Source: an uncultured bacterium
GTDB lineage: Bacteria > Desulfobacterota > GWC2-55-46
DNA length: 64,000 bases
Assembly (NCBI GenBank): GCA_905339405.1
Contig: CAJPGC010000030.1
Location: 85,083 to 149,082, forward strand
Direction of reading: 5' to 3'
In this document: positions 25,546-34,559 of the stretch, piece after piece
How the letters are laid out: every line of letters begins with the position of its first letter
Numbering within the stretch: position 1 is the first letter of the stretch
Notes under the pieces: model-generated
Told to the model about the DNA's origin: nothing
The model's input: only the letters and a program-made list of their open reading frames with translations
The model's database searches: none
Program-made: the position numbers and the translations under genes

Positions 25546-27831
25546 ATGCGTCTTAAGCTATTAGCGTCCGTATGTCTCGCCGCGCTCTTCCCATTCTTCT
25601 CAGGGTGCGGCTCAAGCGCCGACAAGGAGTTCGACAGGCACCTGAGCTATGGGAAGAAGTTCTTCGAGGCATCGGAGTTCCCCGAGGCTTACAGGGAGTA
25701 CAGGTCGGCGGTGCGCATCAAGCCGGAAAGCGCCGAAGGCCACTACGGCCTGGGACTCAGCTATTTGAACATGGGCGGCCCGTCGAACTCGGTCTCCGCT
25801 TTCAGGGAGTTCACGAAGGCGGTCGAGCTCGACTCAAGCCACAAGGGCGCGAGGGTCAAGCTCGCGGAACTGTACCTGTCCTCAAGGAACTTCGAGCAGG
25901 CATTGAAGCTCGCGGAATCCGTATACAATGAAAGCGGTGACCAGGAAGCAAGGATGCTCATGGCGGGCGCCCTGGCTGGAAAAAAGGATTATGAAAAGGC
26001 CCTATCAATAATGGAAGAGCTTCTGCGCGTAAACCCGGGCACGTCCAGGCCGTACATGGTGGCGGCTTCCATCTACTCGGCCTCCGGTGACGACGAGCGG
26101 GCCGAGATGACACTGAAGCGGGCCGTGGCCGCAGACCCTGAGGACTTCAACGCCAGGGCCGCCATCGCCTCTTTATACCACAGGCAGAAAAAAGCTCTCG
26201 CGGCTGAAAACGAGCTGAGAAAGGCGGCGGCGGAAGTCCCCGAGAGGCTCAAGCTTAAGGCGCTCTCAGCTCTCGCCAACTTCCACATAGCGGCCGGGAA
26301 GCTCGACGAGGCTGAAAAGACGCTTAAGGAGGCCTTGCGGGAATCAGGGGACAGAATGGACGGCTATCTCCTGCTCGGCGGCTTCTATAGTGCCACCAAC
26401 AGGCCTGCAGATGCCGAAAGCGTCTACGCCGAGGGTGTCTCCAGGTTTCCCGGCGTACTTACCCTGAGGAAAAAGTACGCCGAGCTCCTCCTTGACAGAG
26501 GAAAAGAGACCGAAGCGGAACCCCACATAAAAGAGATATCGAAAACAGACCCGACGGGCTACTACAGCCTCTACCTTACAGGGAGGCTCAAAGCCGCAAG
26601 AGGTCAGTTCATAGAGGCGCAGGGAGAGCTGCAGGAATCGATAAAGGAAGAGCCGTCTTTCCCGATGTCGCATTACACGCTCGGGCTCGTCTACAAAGCC
26701 ACAAGGAACTATGAGCAGGCAAAGGCCTCTCTCGGCGAAGCCCTCCGGCTGAACCCCGGACTTACCGGCGCGAAGTTCGCCCTCGCATCCGCTCACATGC
26801 TCTCAGGCGACGGCAAACAGGCCCTCTCAGAGCTCGAGAGGCTGCTCGATAAATACCCGGGTTACCTGCCCGCCAACCTTGCGGCCGGGTCCATCCACAT
26901 CAAGAGCGGCGAGCCTGAAAAAGCCGAAAAATACTTTACCGCGGCCGCCGAGAGCGGAGATTCTAACGGGTACGCCGGCCTGGGCAGCGTGTCTATGATG
27001 CGGGGCGAAGTCAAAAAGGCGTTGGGCTATTTCGAGAAGGCCCTCTCCCTCGACCAGTCGAACATCGAAGCGCTCTCTAACGTGACCGGCATATACGTCT
27101 CCAGCGGGCAGTCAGGCAAGGCGGCCGAGATGATAACACGGCAGATGACAGCCTCGCCGGACGACGCACGCCTCCATTTCCTGCTCGGCAAGGCGGCCGC
27201 TGGGACAGACGAAGAGACGGCCCAAAAGTCCTTCAGGAAGGCCGCCGAGCTTCGAGGCGACTTCGCCGAACCGCGCATAGAACTCGGAAGGCTGTACGCT
27301 AAAAAAGGCGAATACGACGAAGCCGCCAGTGAGTGGAAAGAGGCGCTGAAGGCTGACCCAGCCTCCCTGCCGGCCTGCATGCTGCTAGCGCTCATGAACC
27401 AGGAGCAAAAAAAATGGGATGAAGCCGCTTCCTGGTACGCCAAGTCGCTTGAGATAGACCCGAGGTTCGCGCCTGCCGCGAACAACCTGGCGTGGCTCTA
27501 CCTTGAGCAGGGCCAGCCCGACAGGGCATTGCCCTATGCCGAACGCGCAAAGGAAGCCATGCCCGACGACCCAGTCATCTCGGACACGCTCGGGTGGGTC
27601 TACTACAACAAGGGCGCTTACCTGAAGGCCGTCTCGCTTCTGAAGGACAGCGTAAAAAAGAACCCTGAAAACGCCGGAGCTCGCTATCACCTCGGAATGA
27701 CCTACTTCAAGAGAGGGCAATTGAAAGACGCGAAAGCAGAGCTGGCGAAAGCATTGAAGGACAAGAAAAAATTCGCCGGGTCGGCTGAGGCGGTAAAAGT
27801 GCTGAAGGAACTCGAAAAGAAAAACCGTTAA
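25546..27831 (+). CDS. prsT: PEP-CTERM system TPR-repeat lipoprotein PrsT
   Basis: 761 residues. The N-terminus 'LLASVCLAALFPFFSGCGSS' is a lipoprotein signal with lipobox FSGC. The rest is built of about 18-20 TPR units, e.g. 'EGHYGLGLSYLNMGGPSNS' and 'ARYHLGMTYFKRGQLKDAKA'. Length and layout match the PrsT lipoprotein found beside exosortases, thought to act in the periplasm at the outer membrane during PEP-CTERM or EPS export. An upstream TTG frame (25498) is open but ATG 25546, after GGAG, begins the lipoprotein signal. Its TAA overlaps the TAA of the opposite-strand gspN-like gene within the bases TTAA. Confidence 0.88.
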   Translation: MRLKLLASVCLAALFPFFSGCGSSADKEFDRHLSYGKKFFEASEFPEAYREYRSAVRIKPESAEGHYGLGLSYLNMGGPSNSVSAFREFTKAVELDSSHKGARVKLAELYLSSRNFEQALKLAESVYNESGDQEARMLMAGALAGKKDYEKALSIMEELLRVNPGTSRPYMVAASIYSASGDDERAEMTLKRAVAADPEDFNARAAIASLYHRQKKALAAENELRKAAAEVPERLKLKALSALANFHIAAGKLDEAEKTLKEALRESGDRMDGYLLLGGFYSATNRPADAESVYAEGVSRFPGVLTLRKKYAELLLDRGKETEAEPHIKEISKTDPTGYYSLYLTGRLKAARGQFIEAQGELQESIKEEPSFPMSHYTLGLVYKATRNYEQAKASLGEALRLNPGLTGAKFALASAHMLSGDGKQALSELERLLDKYPGYLPANLAAGSIHIKSGEPEKAEKYFTAAAESGDSNGYAGLGSVSMMRGEVKKALGYFEKALSLDQSNIEALSNVTGIYVSSGQSGKAAEMITRQMTASPDDARLHFLLGKAAAGTDEETAQKSFRKAAELRGDFAEPRIELGRLYAKKGEYDEAASEWKEALKADPASLPACMLLALMNQEQKKWDEAASWYAKSLEIDPRFAPAANNLAWLYLEQGQPDRALPYAERAKEAMPDDPVISDTLGWVYYNKGAYLKAVSLLKDSVKKNPENAGARYHLGMTYFKRGQLKDAKAELAKALKDKKKFAGSAEAVKVLKELEKKNR

Positions 27832-28712
27832 AAAGCGGCCGTAAGACTGCCCAGAGTGCCCTGGACAGGTATGGAGTAGTAGTTGGCGGACTTTCTGTAT
27901 TGGCTCAGCAAGGAAAGGATGTACTCTTTTTTCATAAGGCCCTCGTACGGCACAAGCTCGATCATCATGTCGACGGAGCTCGCCGAAACAGGGCTGGCGA
28001 GCTTCATCCCGCCCTTTATCCTCGCTGAAAGGTCCGAGCTCTCCAACCAGAGTCCGTCGAGCCGCACCCCGCAGTTGAAGAACTCCGCTGAAAGCCCCGC
28101 CTCGTCGACAGAGCCTATCGGAAGCGGAAAACCCCTGAAGCTCAATACAGCGTCATCGAACTCGACCCCCTGTGCCTTCAACGAGCCCCTGGGGCAGCCG
28201 TCCTCCATCTTCACGGCGAGCACCGCGTCAAAAGCCCCGTCGAGCTTCACCCCGGCTGAACTCAGGACAGATAGAGCGTCGAAACCAACCCCGACAGCTT
28301 CCATCTCCAGAGAAGCGCCAAAAAGCCCGGCCACCGCCGCCCCTCTCACCTGCCCTCCAGAGGCCTCCCCATCGATGTCTATCATCAGGCCGCTGAAGAG
28401 CCCCAGAGGGTTCAGCCCCGCCTTGAGCGAATCAACGCGGAGCAGCTCTTTACCTGCCTGGTCAAAGACCTTCAGCCCCTCTGCCCTGAACGCCAGAGGA
28501 AAGGCCGTTGAAAAAGAAGCGCTCTCGACGACAAGGCCGCTCCTTTCCCTTATGGACCCGTAAAGCCAGGACTCGTACAGATGCGAGGGGATGAGATGAA
28601 AAAGCGTGAGGACGAAGATTATGAGACCGGTGACAGTTAAAACCGACGCTATGGCCAGCTTCTTCAAAAAACCGGCGCCAGACCTGCCTGATGATGCTTT
28701 TTTAATTTCCAA
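27828..28712 (-). CDS. gspN: Type II secretion system protein GspN-like
   Basis: 294 residues with one N-terminal membrane helix ('LAIASVLTVTGLIIFVLTLF') and a periplasmic beta-rich domain resembling GspN of deltaproteobacterial type II secretion systems ('SGLVVESASFSTAFPLAFRA', 'LKAGLNPLGLFSGLMIDIDG', 'IPVQGTLGSLTAAF'). AsmA-like repeats are an alternative description of the same fold. No other secretion genes lie in the window. GGGAGC precedes the ATG and a good sigma-70 promoter lies about 40 bases upstream. Confidence 0.7.
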   Translation of the reverse strand: MEIKKASSGRSGAGFLKKLAIASVLTVTGLIIFVLTLFHLIPSHLYESWLYGSIRERSGLVVESASFSTAFPLAFRAEGLKVFDQAGKELLRVDSLKAGLNPLGLFSGLMIDIDGEASGGQVRGAAVAGLFGASLEMEAVGVGFDALSVLSSAGVKLDGAFDAVLAVKMEDGCPRGSLKAQGVEFDDAVLSFRGFPLPIGSVDEAGLSAEFFNCGVRLDGLWLESSDLSARIKGGMKLASPVSASSVDMMIELVPYEGLMKKEYILSLLSQYRKSANYYSIPVQGTLGSLTAAF

Positions 28713-28757
28713 GCCGCTCCCTTATCAAAAAAAACCAGAAAACCTTTATAAGGCAAT

Positions 28758-28786
28758 AGTTTACAGCAACCCAAAAACTTAGTCAA
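28758..28786 (-). promoter_or_regulatory. Predicted sigma-70 promoter of the gspN-like gene
   Basis: On the - strand TTGACT (28786-28781) and TAAACT (28763-28758) are separated by 17 bases. The leader to the ATG at 28712 is then about 40 bases. Confidence 0.6.
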
Positions 28787-28807
28787 GAGGCCTTGAAGAA
28801 CACTCAT

Positions 28808-28837
28808 GGGGAGAACTTTCTGTAGAAAGTTCCCCCC
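28808..28837. repeat. Palindromic repeat, copy 1
   Basis: GAACTTTC-TGTA-GAAAGTTC flanked by GGGG and CCCC. A nearly identical copy with a fully paired 13-bp stem occurs at 43094-43123. It begins a group of three palindromes in the 250-bp gap between the gspN-like and acyl-CoA ligase genes. Confidence 0.8.
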
Positions 28838-28860
28838 ATACCCCCTTCGAAGACTTACAG

Positions 28861-28898
28861 TTCCCGGGAAGACCCCCTTATGGGGGACTTCCCGGGAA
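28861..28898. repeat. Long palindrome with nested stems
   Basis: TTCCCGGGAAG, a mismatched A, CCCCC, loop TTAT, GGGGG, A, CTTCCCGGGAA: a 38-base near-perfect palindrome. The outer arm TTCCCGGGAA is itself palindromic. Likely a REP-type element; no coding capacity. Confidence 0.8.
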
Positions 28899-28922
28899 GA
28901 ACTAAAAGTTTTTGGAGAGAGT

Positions 28923-28956
28923 TTGAGAGAACCTTTTTACAAAAAGATTCTCTCAA
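28923..28956. terminator. Hairpin downstream of the acyl-CoA ligase gene
   Basis: TTGAGAGA, CTTTTT, loop AC, AAAAAG, TCTCTCAA, with two small internal mismatches. It lies just 3' of the - strand acyl-CoA ligase stop and may end that transcript, although no U-run follows the stem, so it may equally be a repeat. Confidence 0.5.
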
Positions 28957-28963
28957 TAAGGTT

Positions 28964-31669
28964 TCATGGCCTCAGGTAGACTCTGGCGTCGACGGCGACG
29001 CAGCCTTTGCCCTGTTCCATGACCATCAGCGGGTTTATCTCTATGGTCTCTATTTCAGGGAAGTCCTCGATGAGGGCCGAGAAGCGAAGGATAGTATCTT
29101 TGAGGCTTTCTATGTCGCCGGGCGGCCTGCCCCTGTAGCCCTTAAGGAGCGGGAAGCTTTTGAGCTGCGAGAGCATGCGTTCCGGCTCCACGTCGTTCAG
29201 GGGGTGTATAGCGAAAGCGACGTCTTTCAGGAGTTCGACCTCTACGCCGCCGAGCCCGGTCATCACGAGCGGCCCGAAGAGCGCATCGAACGACATTCCG
29301 ACTATCATCTCCTGGCCGCCTTTAATCATCGGCTGGATGACGACCCCCTGCATCTCGTCGAGCTTACCGGCCTCCTCGACCTTGAGGTTGATAGTGTTGA
29401 ACGCGCGCCTGACCTCGTCCTTATCGCGAAGGCCCACGGCGATGCCGCCTATGTCGCTCTTGTGGACTATCCTCTGCGAGCGCACTTTCATGACCACCGG
29501 AAAGCCTGCCTTTTTGGCCATGTCAGCGGCCTCGTCAGGCGTCATGGCTACCAGCGTTTCGGCAACCGGTATTCCGTAGGATTTCAAAAGAGAGAGGGCC
29601 GCCTCCGGCATCATCCAGCCCCTTGCGGGAGGCGCGCCTTCGGGGAAGACGGACTTTCTTATGGCTTCCGTGTCTATGCCGCCGAGCTTCACAGGCGAGC
29701 CTTCGGCGCGGTTCTTGTATTGCGCGTAGCTGTAGGCAAGGGACAATGCCTGGACCGCATCTTCAGGGAATACGAACGGACGTATGTTCGACCCCTTCCT
29801 TATGCCTTCCATCGTAGTCTGCGACATCATGAAGCAGGTTATGACGGGCTTGTCACCTTTATAGTCTTTCAGGACGCCTTTCACTGCGTCCGCCACGTCT
29901 TCAGGCTTGGTCACGAGAGGCGGGATGTAGATGACTATTATGGAGTCTATGTCAGGGTCTTGAAGGAGGACGCTCAAGCAGTTGCTGAAAGCCTCTGGAG
30001 GAGCCGTGGCTATCATGTCAACCGGGTTCGTGACAGCGGCGGCCTTAGGCAGGAAGCCGCGGAGCCTCGACTGCGTCTCCTCGGACAATGGAGTTACCTT
30101 AAGGCCGAAGCCTTCGCACGCGTCGGCAGCGAGCACGCCGGGGCCGCCGGCGTTGGTGAGTATGGCCACGCGTGGCCCCCTCGGAAGGGGCTGGCTCGTC
30201 AACACCTGGCAGGCGTTGAACATCTCTTCAATGGTAGTGACCCTTATGACGCCAGCCTGCCTGAAGAGGGCGTCGACAGCGACGTCGGAGGCGGCGAGCG
30301 CTCCGGTGTGCGAGGTTGCCGCCCTCGCGCCCACGAGCGAACGGCCTGCCTTGACCGCGATTATCGGCTTCTTGTGGGCTATCCTCTTGGCTATCCTGCC
30401 GAAGTTGCGCGGGTTGCCGAAAGACTCCTGGTACAGGACTATGACGTCGGTGTTCTTGTCGTCCTCCCAGAACTCGAGGAGGTCGTCGGTTGCGATATCT
30501 ATCCTGTTGCCGTAGCTGACGAAGGTTGCAATCCCGAGGTCTATCGATTTGGCGTGGTCGAGGAGGGCGAGCCCCAGGGCCCCGCTCTGCGACCCGATAG
30601 AGAGGTTCCCGGCCGGAGCGATTACCGGCGAGAACGTCGCGTTGAGACGCACCTCCGGGCTGTTGTTGAGGACGCCGAGACAGTTCGGCCCCACGACCCT
30701 CATGCCGTAGGAGAGTATCTTTTCGCGGAGCCTCTTTTCGCGCTCCCTGCCCTCCGGGCCCGACTCTCCAAACCCGGCGGAGATGACCACAAGGGTGCCT
30801 ATGCCCTTTTCAGCGCACTGGTCTACGACATCGAAAACGCCCTCGGCAGGCACGACGATGACGCCGAGGTCTATGTCGACCGGCACGTCAAGGACGGTCT
30901 TGTAGCAAAGGACCCCGGCGATGGAGTCGGTCTTCGGGTTCACTGGAAAGACGACCCCTTTGAAGCCGTCCCTGAGCATGTTCCTGAAAAGGGCCCCTCC
31001 CACGCTCTCGGGGCTTCTGGAAGCGCCTATTATGGCGACCCTCTTCGGGTTGAAGAGCTTTCTTACGCCTTCGCTCCTGGCTATGTGCTCACGGTACTCC
31101 TGCCTCTTGGAGTACTCTTCCTGGTCTTTCAGGTCTATCGATATGTGCCATACGCCGTCGGTCAAGCTCTTGCCCAGCCTGAAGCCGCTCTCGTCGAAGA
31201 CTTCCATCATGCGGGTGTTCTCGTCCAAAACCTGCGCCTTGAAGACGTTTATGTTGTTCAAGAGGGCTGCCCTGGCCAGCTCTTCAAGAAGTATGGTCCC
31301 TATGCCGTGGAGCTGTATGTTGTCCTGTACGGTGAATGCGACCTCGGCTGTTTTTTTATCAGCCAGCGCGTCCCACCTCGCGACGGCGACTATCCTCTCT
31401 TTTTCCCCCTCGCCTATGGCGGCCACGTAGGCGTACCTGCCGGGCGGAGTCAGTTCAGTGAAGTACTTGAGTTCATCGTCGGTGATGGATTCCTTGGCGT
31501 ACTGGAAGCGCAAATAGCGCGTCCGGGGGCTCAGCTTGTAGAAAAAGTCCCTGAGTCTTTCCTTGTCGTCCGGCCTTATGGGACGGAGCTTGAGGCTCTG
31601 TCCGTCCCTGAGGATGACCTCTATGCTCTCCGGCTCCTCAGCCCGTTCTATCCGTTTTTCGACGGCCAT
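28964..31669 (-). CDS. GNAT acetyltransferase fused to NDP-forming acyl-CoA (acetate-CoA) ligase-like protein
   Basis: 901 residues. Order: GNAT domain (about 20-175; 'LRPIRPDDKERLRDFFYKLS' and 'IQLHGIGTILLEELARAAL'), CoA-binding domain ('VAIIGASRSPESVGGALFRN', about 205), succinyl-CoA-ligase-like domain ('GSQSGALGLALLD'), and C-terminal ATP-grasp ('GFPVVMKVRSQRIVHKSDIG', 'VIQPMIKGGQEMIVG'). This is the Pat/AcuA-like layout that can acetylate lysines of acetyl-CoA synthetase, or else serve as an ADP-forming acyl-CoA synthetase. The phosphorylated histidine of active ligases is not obvious, which favours the acetyltransferase role. Start 31669 follows AGAGGTG; a longer frame to 31747 lacks such a site. 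Confidence 0.85.
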   Translation of the reverse strand: MAVEKRIERAEEPESIEVILRDGQSLKLRPIRPDDKERLRDFFYKLSPRTRYLRFQYAKESITDDELKYFTELTPPGRYAYVAAIGEGEKERIVAVARWDALADKKTAEVAFTVQDNIQLHGIGTILLEELARAALLNNINVFKAQVLDENTRMMEVFDESGFRLGKSLTDGVWHISIDLKDQEEYSKRQEYREHIARSEGVRKLFNPKRVAIIGASRSPESVGGALFRNMLRDGFKGVVFPVNPKTDSIAGVLCYKTVLDVPVDIDLGVIVVPAEGVFDVVDQCAEKGIGTLVVISAGFGESGPEGREREKRLREKILSYGMRVVGPNCLGVLNNSPEVRLNATFSPVIAPAGNLSIGSQSGALGLALLDHAKSIDLGIATFVSYGNRIDIATDDLLEFWEDDKNTDVIVLYQESFGNPRNFGRIAKRIAHKKPIIAVKAGRSLVGARAATSHTGALAASDVAVDALFRQAGVIRVTTIEEMFNACQVLTSQPLPRGPRVAILTNAGGPGVLAADACEGFGLKVTPLSEETQSRLRGFLPKAAAVTNPVDMIATAPPEAFSNCLSVLLQDPDIDSIIVIYIPPLVTKPEDVADAVKGVLKDYKGDKPVITCFMMSQTTMEGIRKGSNIRPFVFPEDAVQALSLAYSYAQYKNRAEGSPVKLGGIDTEAIRKSVFPEGAPPARGWMMPEAALSLLKSYGIPVAETLVAMTPDEAADMAKKAGFPVVMKVRSQRIVHKSDIGGIAVGLRDKDEVRRAFNTINLKVEEAGKLDEMQGVVIQPMIKGGQEMIVGMSFDALFGPLVMTGLGGVEVELLKDVAFAIHPLNDVEPERMLSQLKSFPLLKGYRGRPPGDIESLKDTILRFSALIEDFPEIETIEINPLMVMEQGKGCVAVDARVYLRP

Positions 31670-31772
31670 CGCGCACCTCTTTTCAGTTGCCTTCCGTTTA
31701 AGGATTATAAACAGATTTTTCCCCATATTGGAGCGAAATGCAACCACGGAACGCCCCTGCCCTGAAATGCCT

Positions 31773-31800
31773 TTGATATACGGCCCGGGTCTATTATAAT
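31773..31800 (+). promoter_or_regulatory. Predicted sigma-70 promoter of rlmI
   Basis: TTGATA (31773-31778), 16-base spacer, TATAAT (31795-31800), 24 bases before the rlmI start, which is preceded by AGGAGG. Confidence 0.75.
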
Positions 31801-31823
31801 AACTGGCTCAGGAGGGTACAAAA

Positions 31824-32984
31824 ATGCAGATAGCTATACTTAACAGAACGTCCAGGCTTTTGGCCGGACACCTATGGGTATTCTCCAACGAACTCGCTTC
31901 CTCGCCCAAGAAGTTCCAGCCCGGCACATTGGTCGAGCTTCAGGACAAAAAGGGGATTTTCCTCGGCATAGGGTACGTGAACCCGCACTCGCTGATATCC
32001 ATAAGGATACTTACGAGAAAAAAAGAGGAAATAGACAAGGCGTTCATAAAAAGGCGCATCGAGGACGCCCTCTCCTACAGGAAGAGGTTCCTCGGCAAAA
32101 GGTCCTCTTTCAGGGCGGTTTACAGCGAAGGCGACCTGCTGCCTGGCCTTATCGTAGACAAATACGAAGACTGCCTGTCGGTCCAGTTCCTCACCCTCGG
32201 CATGGAGGCGATGGCAGAAATGGTATTCGAGGCGCTCGACGAAGTCTACAAGCCGTCGGCCATAGTGCTGAGGAACGACAACAACATACGCACCCTCGAA
32301 GGGCTTCCCCTGGAAAAGAAGATAGTAAAGGGCGGCCTCGATACCCTTCCTGTGATAGACGAGTACGGCTTGAAGCTGGAAATTGACCCAATGTCCGGCC
32401 AGAAGACCGGCTTTTTCCTCGACCAGGCCGAGAACCGGGCCGCTTTCGCCTCTCTTGCGACCGGCGGGGAAGGGCTCGACCTTTTCAGCTATACCGGGGC
32501 GTGGAGCCTCGCGCTTGCCGCCAAAGGCGTCAGAATGAAGGGCGTGGATTCGTCAGAGTACGCTGTTGCGCAGGCCAGAAAAAACGCCAGCCTCAACGGG
32601 TTCAAGGAGTGCGAATTCGTGAAAGAGGACGTCTTCGAGGCCGTGAAGGCCGAGAAGGCAGCTGGCAGGAAGTACGACTGCATAGTCCTGGACCCCCCGG
32701 CCTTCGTCAAATCAAAAGCAAAGATAACCGAAGCCTTGAAGGCCTACAGGGAATTGAACAACGCGTGCATGGGCATGCTGAGGTACAAGGGGCTTTTCGC
32801 GACTTCTTCGTGCTCTTACCACGTGGACAGGTACATGTTCCTGGACATGCTACGCTCGGCCGCGAGGGACGCCGGAAAGCAGGCCCGCGTAATCGAGATC
32901 CGCTCGCAGGGAAAAGACCACCCTGCCTCATTGGCGGTACCTGAAACAGAGTACCTCAAATGCGTCCTGATGGAAGTCTTCTAA
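31824..32984 (+). CDS. rlmI: 23S rRNA cytosine-C5 methyltransferase RlmI-like
   Basis: 386 residues, the usual length. An N-terminal PUA RNA-binding domain ('LAGHLWVFSNELAS', 'PGTLVELQDKKGIFLGIGYV') is followed by an EEHEE-type linker and a class I methyltransferase domain with 'GLDLFSYTGAWSLALAAKG' and 'YDCIVLDPPAFVKSK'. The catalytic cysteine is in 'FATSSCSYHVD'. It should methylate C5 of a cytosine in 23S rRNA (C1962 in E. coli). Transcribed alone from a clear promoter; the stop overlaps that of the small - strand gene by a few bases. Confidence 0.9.
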   Translation: MQIAILNRTSRLLAGHLWVFSNELASSPKKFQPGTLVELQDKKGIFLGIGYVNPHSLISIRILTRKKEEIDKAFIKRRIEDALSYRKRFLGKRSSFRAVYSEGDLLPGLIVDKYEDCLSVQFLTLGMEAMAEMVFEALDEVYKPSAIVLRNDNNIRTLEGLPLEKKIVKGGLDTLPVIDEYGLKLEIDPMSGQKTGFFLDQAENRAAFASLATGGEGLDLFSYTGAWSLALAAKGVRMKGVDSSEYAVAQARKNASLNGFKECEFVKEDVFEAVKAEKAAGRKYDCIVLDPPAFVKSKAKITEALKAYRELNNACMGMLRYKGLFATSSCSYHVDRYMFLDMLRSAARDAGKQARVIEIRSQGKDHPASLAVPETEYLKCVLMEVF

Positions 32985-33166
32985 AAGAAGCTTACCGGCA
33001 GCCCGGGAAAGGCGCATGCCTTTTTCCTGGGCCTGCCGCGGCTCTTCTTTTCCTCCTGCTGCTCCTCTGCATCCCCAGCCTCGTCCTGCAGTATCTTGAT
33101 GGCGGCGTCCAGGTTGTCCCTGCGCTGCTTCAACGCCTCTATAACTTCCCTTATGCACTTGCTCAT
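32981..33166 (-). CDS. Small hypothetical protein with AT-hook-like RGRPRKK
   Basis: 61 residues. The first 30 form a charged helix ('CIREVIEALKQRRDNLDAAI'), then an acidic stretch and 'SRGRPRKKACAF', which resembles an AT-hook minor-groove binding motif. AGGAG lies before the ATG. The family is not recognised; a small DNA-binding protein is a guess from the motif. The last four bases overlap the rlmI stop tail to tail. An inverted repeat (TTAACAGGC / GCCTGTTAA, 33181-33208) lies just upstream and could be its operator. Confidence 0.6.
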   Translation of the reverse strand: MSKCIREVIEALKQRRDNLDAAIKILQDEAGDAEEQQEEKKSRGRPRKKACAFPGLPVSFF

Positions 33167-33180
33167 TTCAATACTCCTGT

Positions 33181-33208
33181 TTTAACAGGCGAAAAAGCGG
33201 CCTGTTAA
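33181..33208. repeat. Inverted repeat upstream of the 61-aa gene
   Basis: TTAACAGGC and GCCTGTTAA arms, nine bases each, with a ten-base centre rich in A on the + strand. It lies 15 bases upstream of the small gene. Either an operator or the hairpin of a terminator for the upstream permease transcript. Confidence 0.5.
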
Positions 33209-33259
33209 GAAAATACCGGAGTTTTCAAGGCTGTCAAGGATTGTGCGCGTCAGGAACGT

Positions 33260-34507
33260 TCAGTTGAGGCTGAAGTACGCCCAGTAGACGAGCGTATTGA
33301 GGAGCGTCAGAGGAGCGCCGACCTTTGCGAACTCGAGGAAGGTCAAAGTCTTTCCGGCCCTCTTTTCGGCGTTCTGGATGACTATTACGTTGCTTGCGGC
33401 CCCGAGTATGAAGAGGTTTCCGGCTATGGTGCTGCCCGCGGCAAGCGCCATGTAGGCCTCTACCGGCGCGCCGAGGTGCGTGAGGACCGGCAGGTAAAGG
33501 GCCACGAACGGGACGTTCGAGAGGAGCTGACTTACGAGCGCGCCCGAGACGAGGACTGCCCCCGTGGAGAGCGCCCCTGAGCCGCCTGTAACATAACGCT
33601 GGATGAGGTTAGAGGCCCAGACGGCTTCCATGAGGACGAACATCGAGGCGAAAAAGACCAAAGTATGCCAGTCTATCTTCCTCAATATCCTGCCCCTGTC
33701 CTTGCTGAAGCCGAGCACAGGGACGGCGGCCGCGACCGCTATCCAGGTGAGCCTTATGTCGAAAAGGCCGAGGGAGACAGAGAAAACCTTGAGCGCGACG
33801 AGCGAGAATATTACGATTAGAGAAATCCTGCAAAGAGCTGCCATGCCTTCGTCAGTCACTGGCTCAGGCCTTGATACTACAGGGCTTCCGTGGAACTCCT
33901 TCCAGAAAAAAAGCCTCAGTACCGCGTAAGCAAAAAACATATTGATTACAGTCGGGACAGCGAGCCACGAGAAAAAGGTCACGAAAGGGCCTGTTACCTG
34001 CCCGCTCAACGCTATGAGGAGGTTCTGCGGGTTGCCGATGGGGCTCGGCACGCTGCCGATTGTCGTCGCGAAACAGAGAGAGAGCAGCATGAGCTTGTGC
34101 GAGACGTTGTGGCGTTTGGCGAAGTAAAGCACGAGCGGCGTGCCGATGATGGCTATCGTGTCGTTCATGAGGAAGGCCGAGAAAAAACCCATTATGAAAA
34201 GGACGAAAAGAACAAGGGCGTCGACCGAGCGGGCGCGCCTGAAGAGGCCGTAGGCAAGGTGATTGAGGTAGCCGCTTTCGACCATCGCCTCGCCGACGGA
34301 AAACATGCAGAACAAAAAGAGCATGACGTCGAGGTCGACCGCCGAGAAGGCGCCGGAGGGCGATATCGAGCCCGTGAGAACTGCCGCGGCAGCGCCCAAA
34401 AACATTATCTGCCATATGGCAAGAGAGAACTTCCCGGCCTGCCTTACCGCTATCAATGCGAGGACGATGGCAAGGATTATTGGCGGGACAAAATCGATGT
34501 CATTCAT
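33260..34507 (-). CDS. SLC13/ArsB-type anion permease
   Basis: 415 residues with about ten or eleven membrane spans. 'FMGFFSAFLMNDTIAIIGTP' (as 'MGFFSAFLMNDTIAIIGTP') and 'SVPSPIGNPQNLLIALSG' carry the paired helical-hairpin motifs of the ion transporter superfamily that includes CitM, ArsB and NhaD. A second copy of the motif is near 'GSTIAGNLFILGAASNVIVI'. The substrate could be a dicarboxylate, arsenite or another anion. It lies just after the apt terminator and has no clear ribosome site; its start follows the terminator T-run by only a few bases. Confidence 0.83.
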   Translation of the reverse strand: MNDIDFVPPIILAIVLALIAVRQAGKFSLAIWQIMFLGAAAAVLTGSISPSGAFSAVDLDVMLFLFCMFSVGEAMVESGYLNHLAYGLFRRARSVDALVLFVLFIMGFFSAFLMNDTIAIIGTPLVLYFAKRHNVSHKLMLLSLCFATTIGSVPSPIGNPQNLLIALSGQVTGPFVTFFSWLAVPTVINMFFAYAVLRLFFWKEFHGSPVVSRPEPVTDEGMAALCRISLIVIFSLVALKVFSVSLGLFDIRLTWIAVAAAVPVLGFSKDRGRILRKIDWHTLVFFASMFVLMEAVWASNLIQRYVTGGSGALSTGAVLVSGALVSQLLSNVPFVALYLPVLTHLGAPVEAYMALAAGSTIAGNLFILGAASNVIVIQNAEKRAGKTLTFLEFAKVGAPLTLLNTLVYWAYFSLN

Positions 34508-34512
34508 TGGTC

Positions 34513-34545
34513 AAAAAAAAGGGGCAAGGCCACAGGCCTTGCCCC
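34513..34545 (-). terminator. Intrinsic terminator after apt
   Basis: Eleven-bp perfect stem GGGGCAAGGCC / GGCCTTGCCCC with an ACA loop; on the - strand it is followed by eight T. It ends the apt transcript and lies immediately upstream of the permease start, so part of it may be read through. Confidence 0.9.
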
Positions 34546-34559
34546 TGAAAAGGCGCTTA

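Noticed and set aside
28880..31765. 961-codon open frame on the + strand opposite the acyl-CoA ligase gene
   Set aside because: It is the antisense shadow of a clear multi-domain enzyme. The translation is rich in R, H, V and Y with no domain, as expected from a GC-rich complement.
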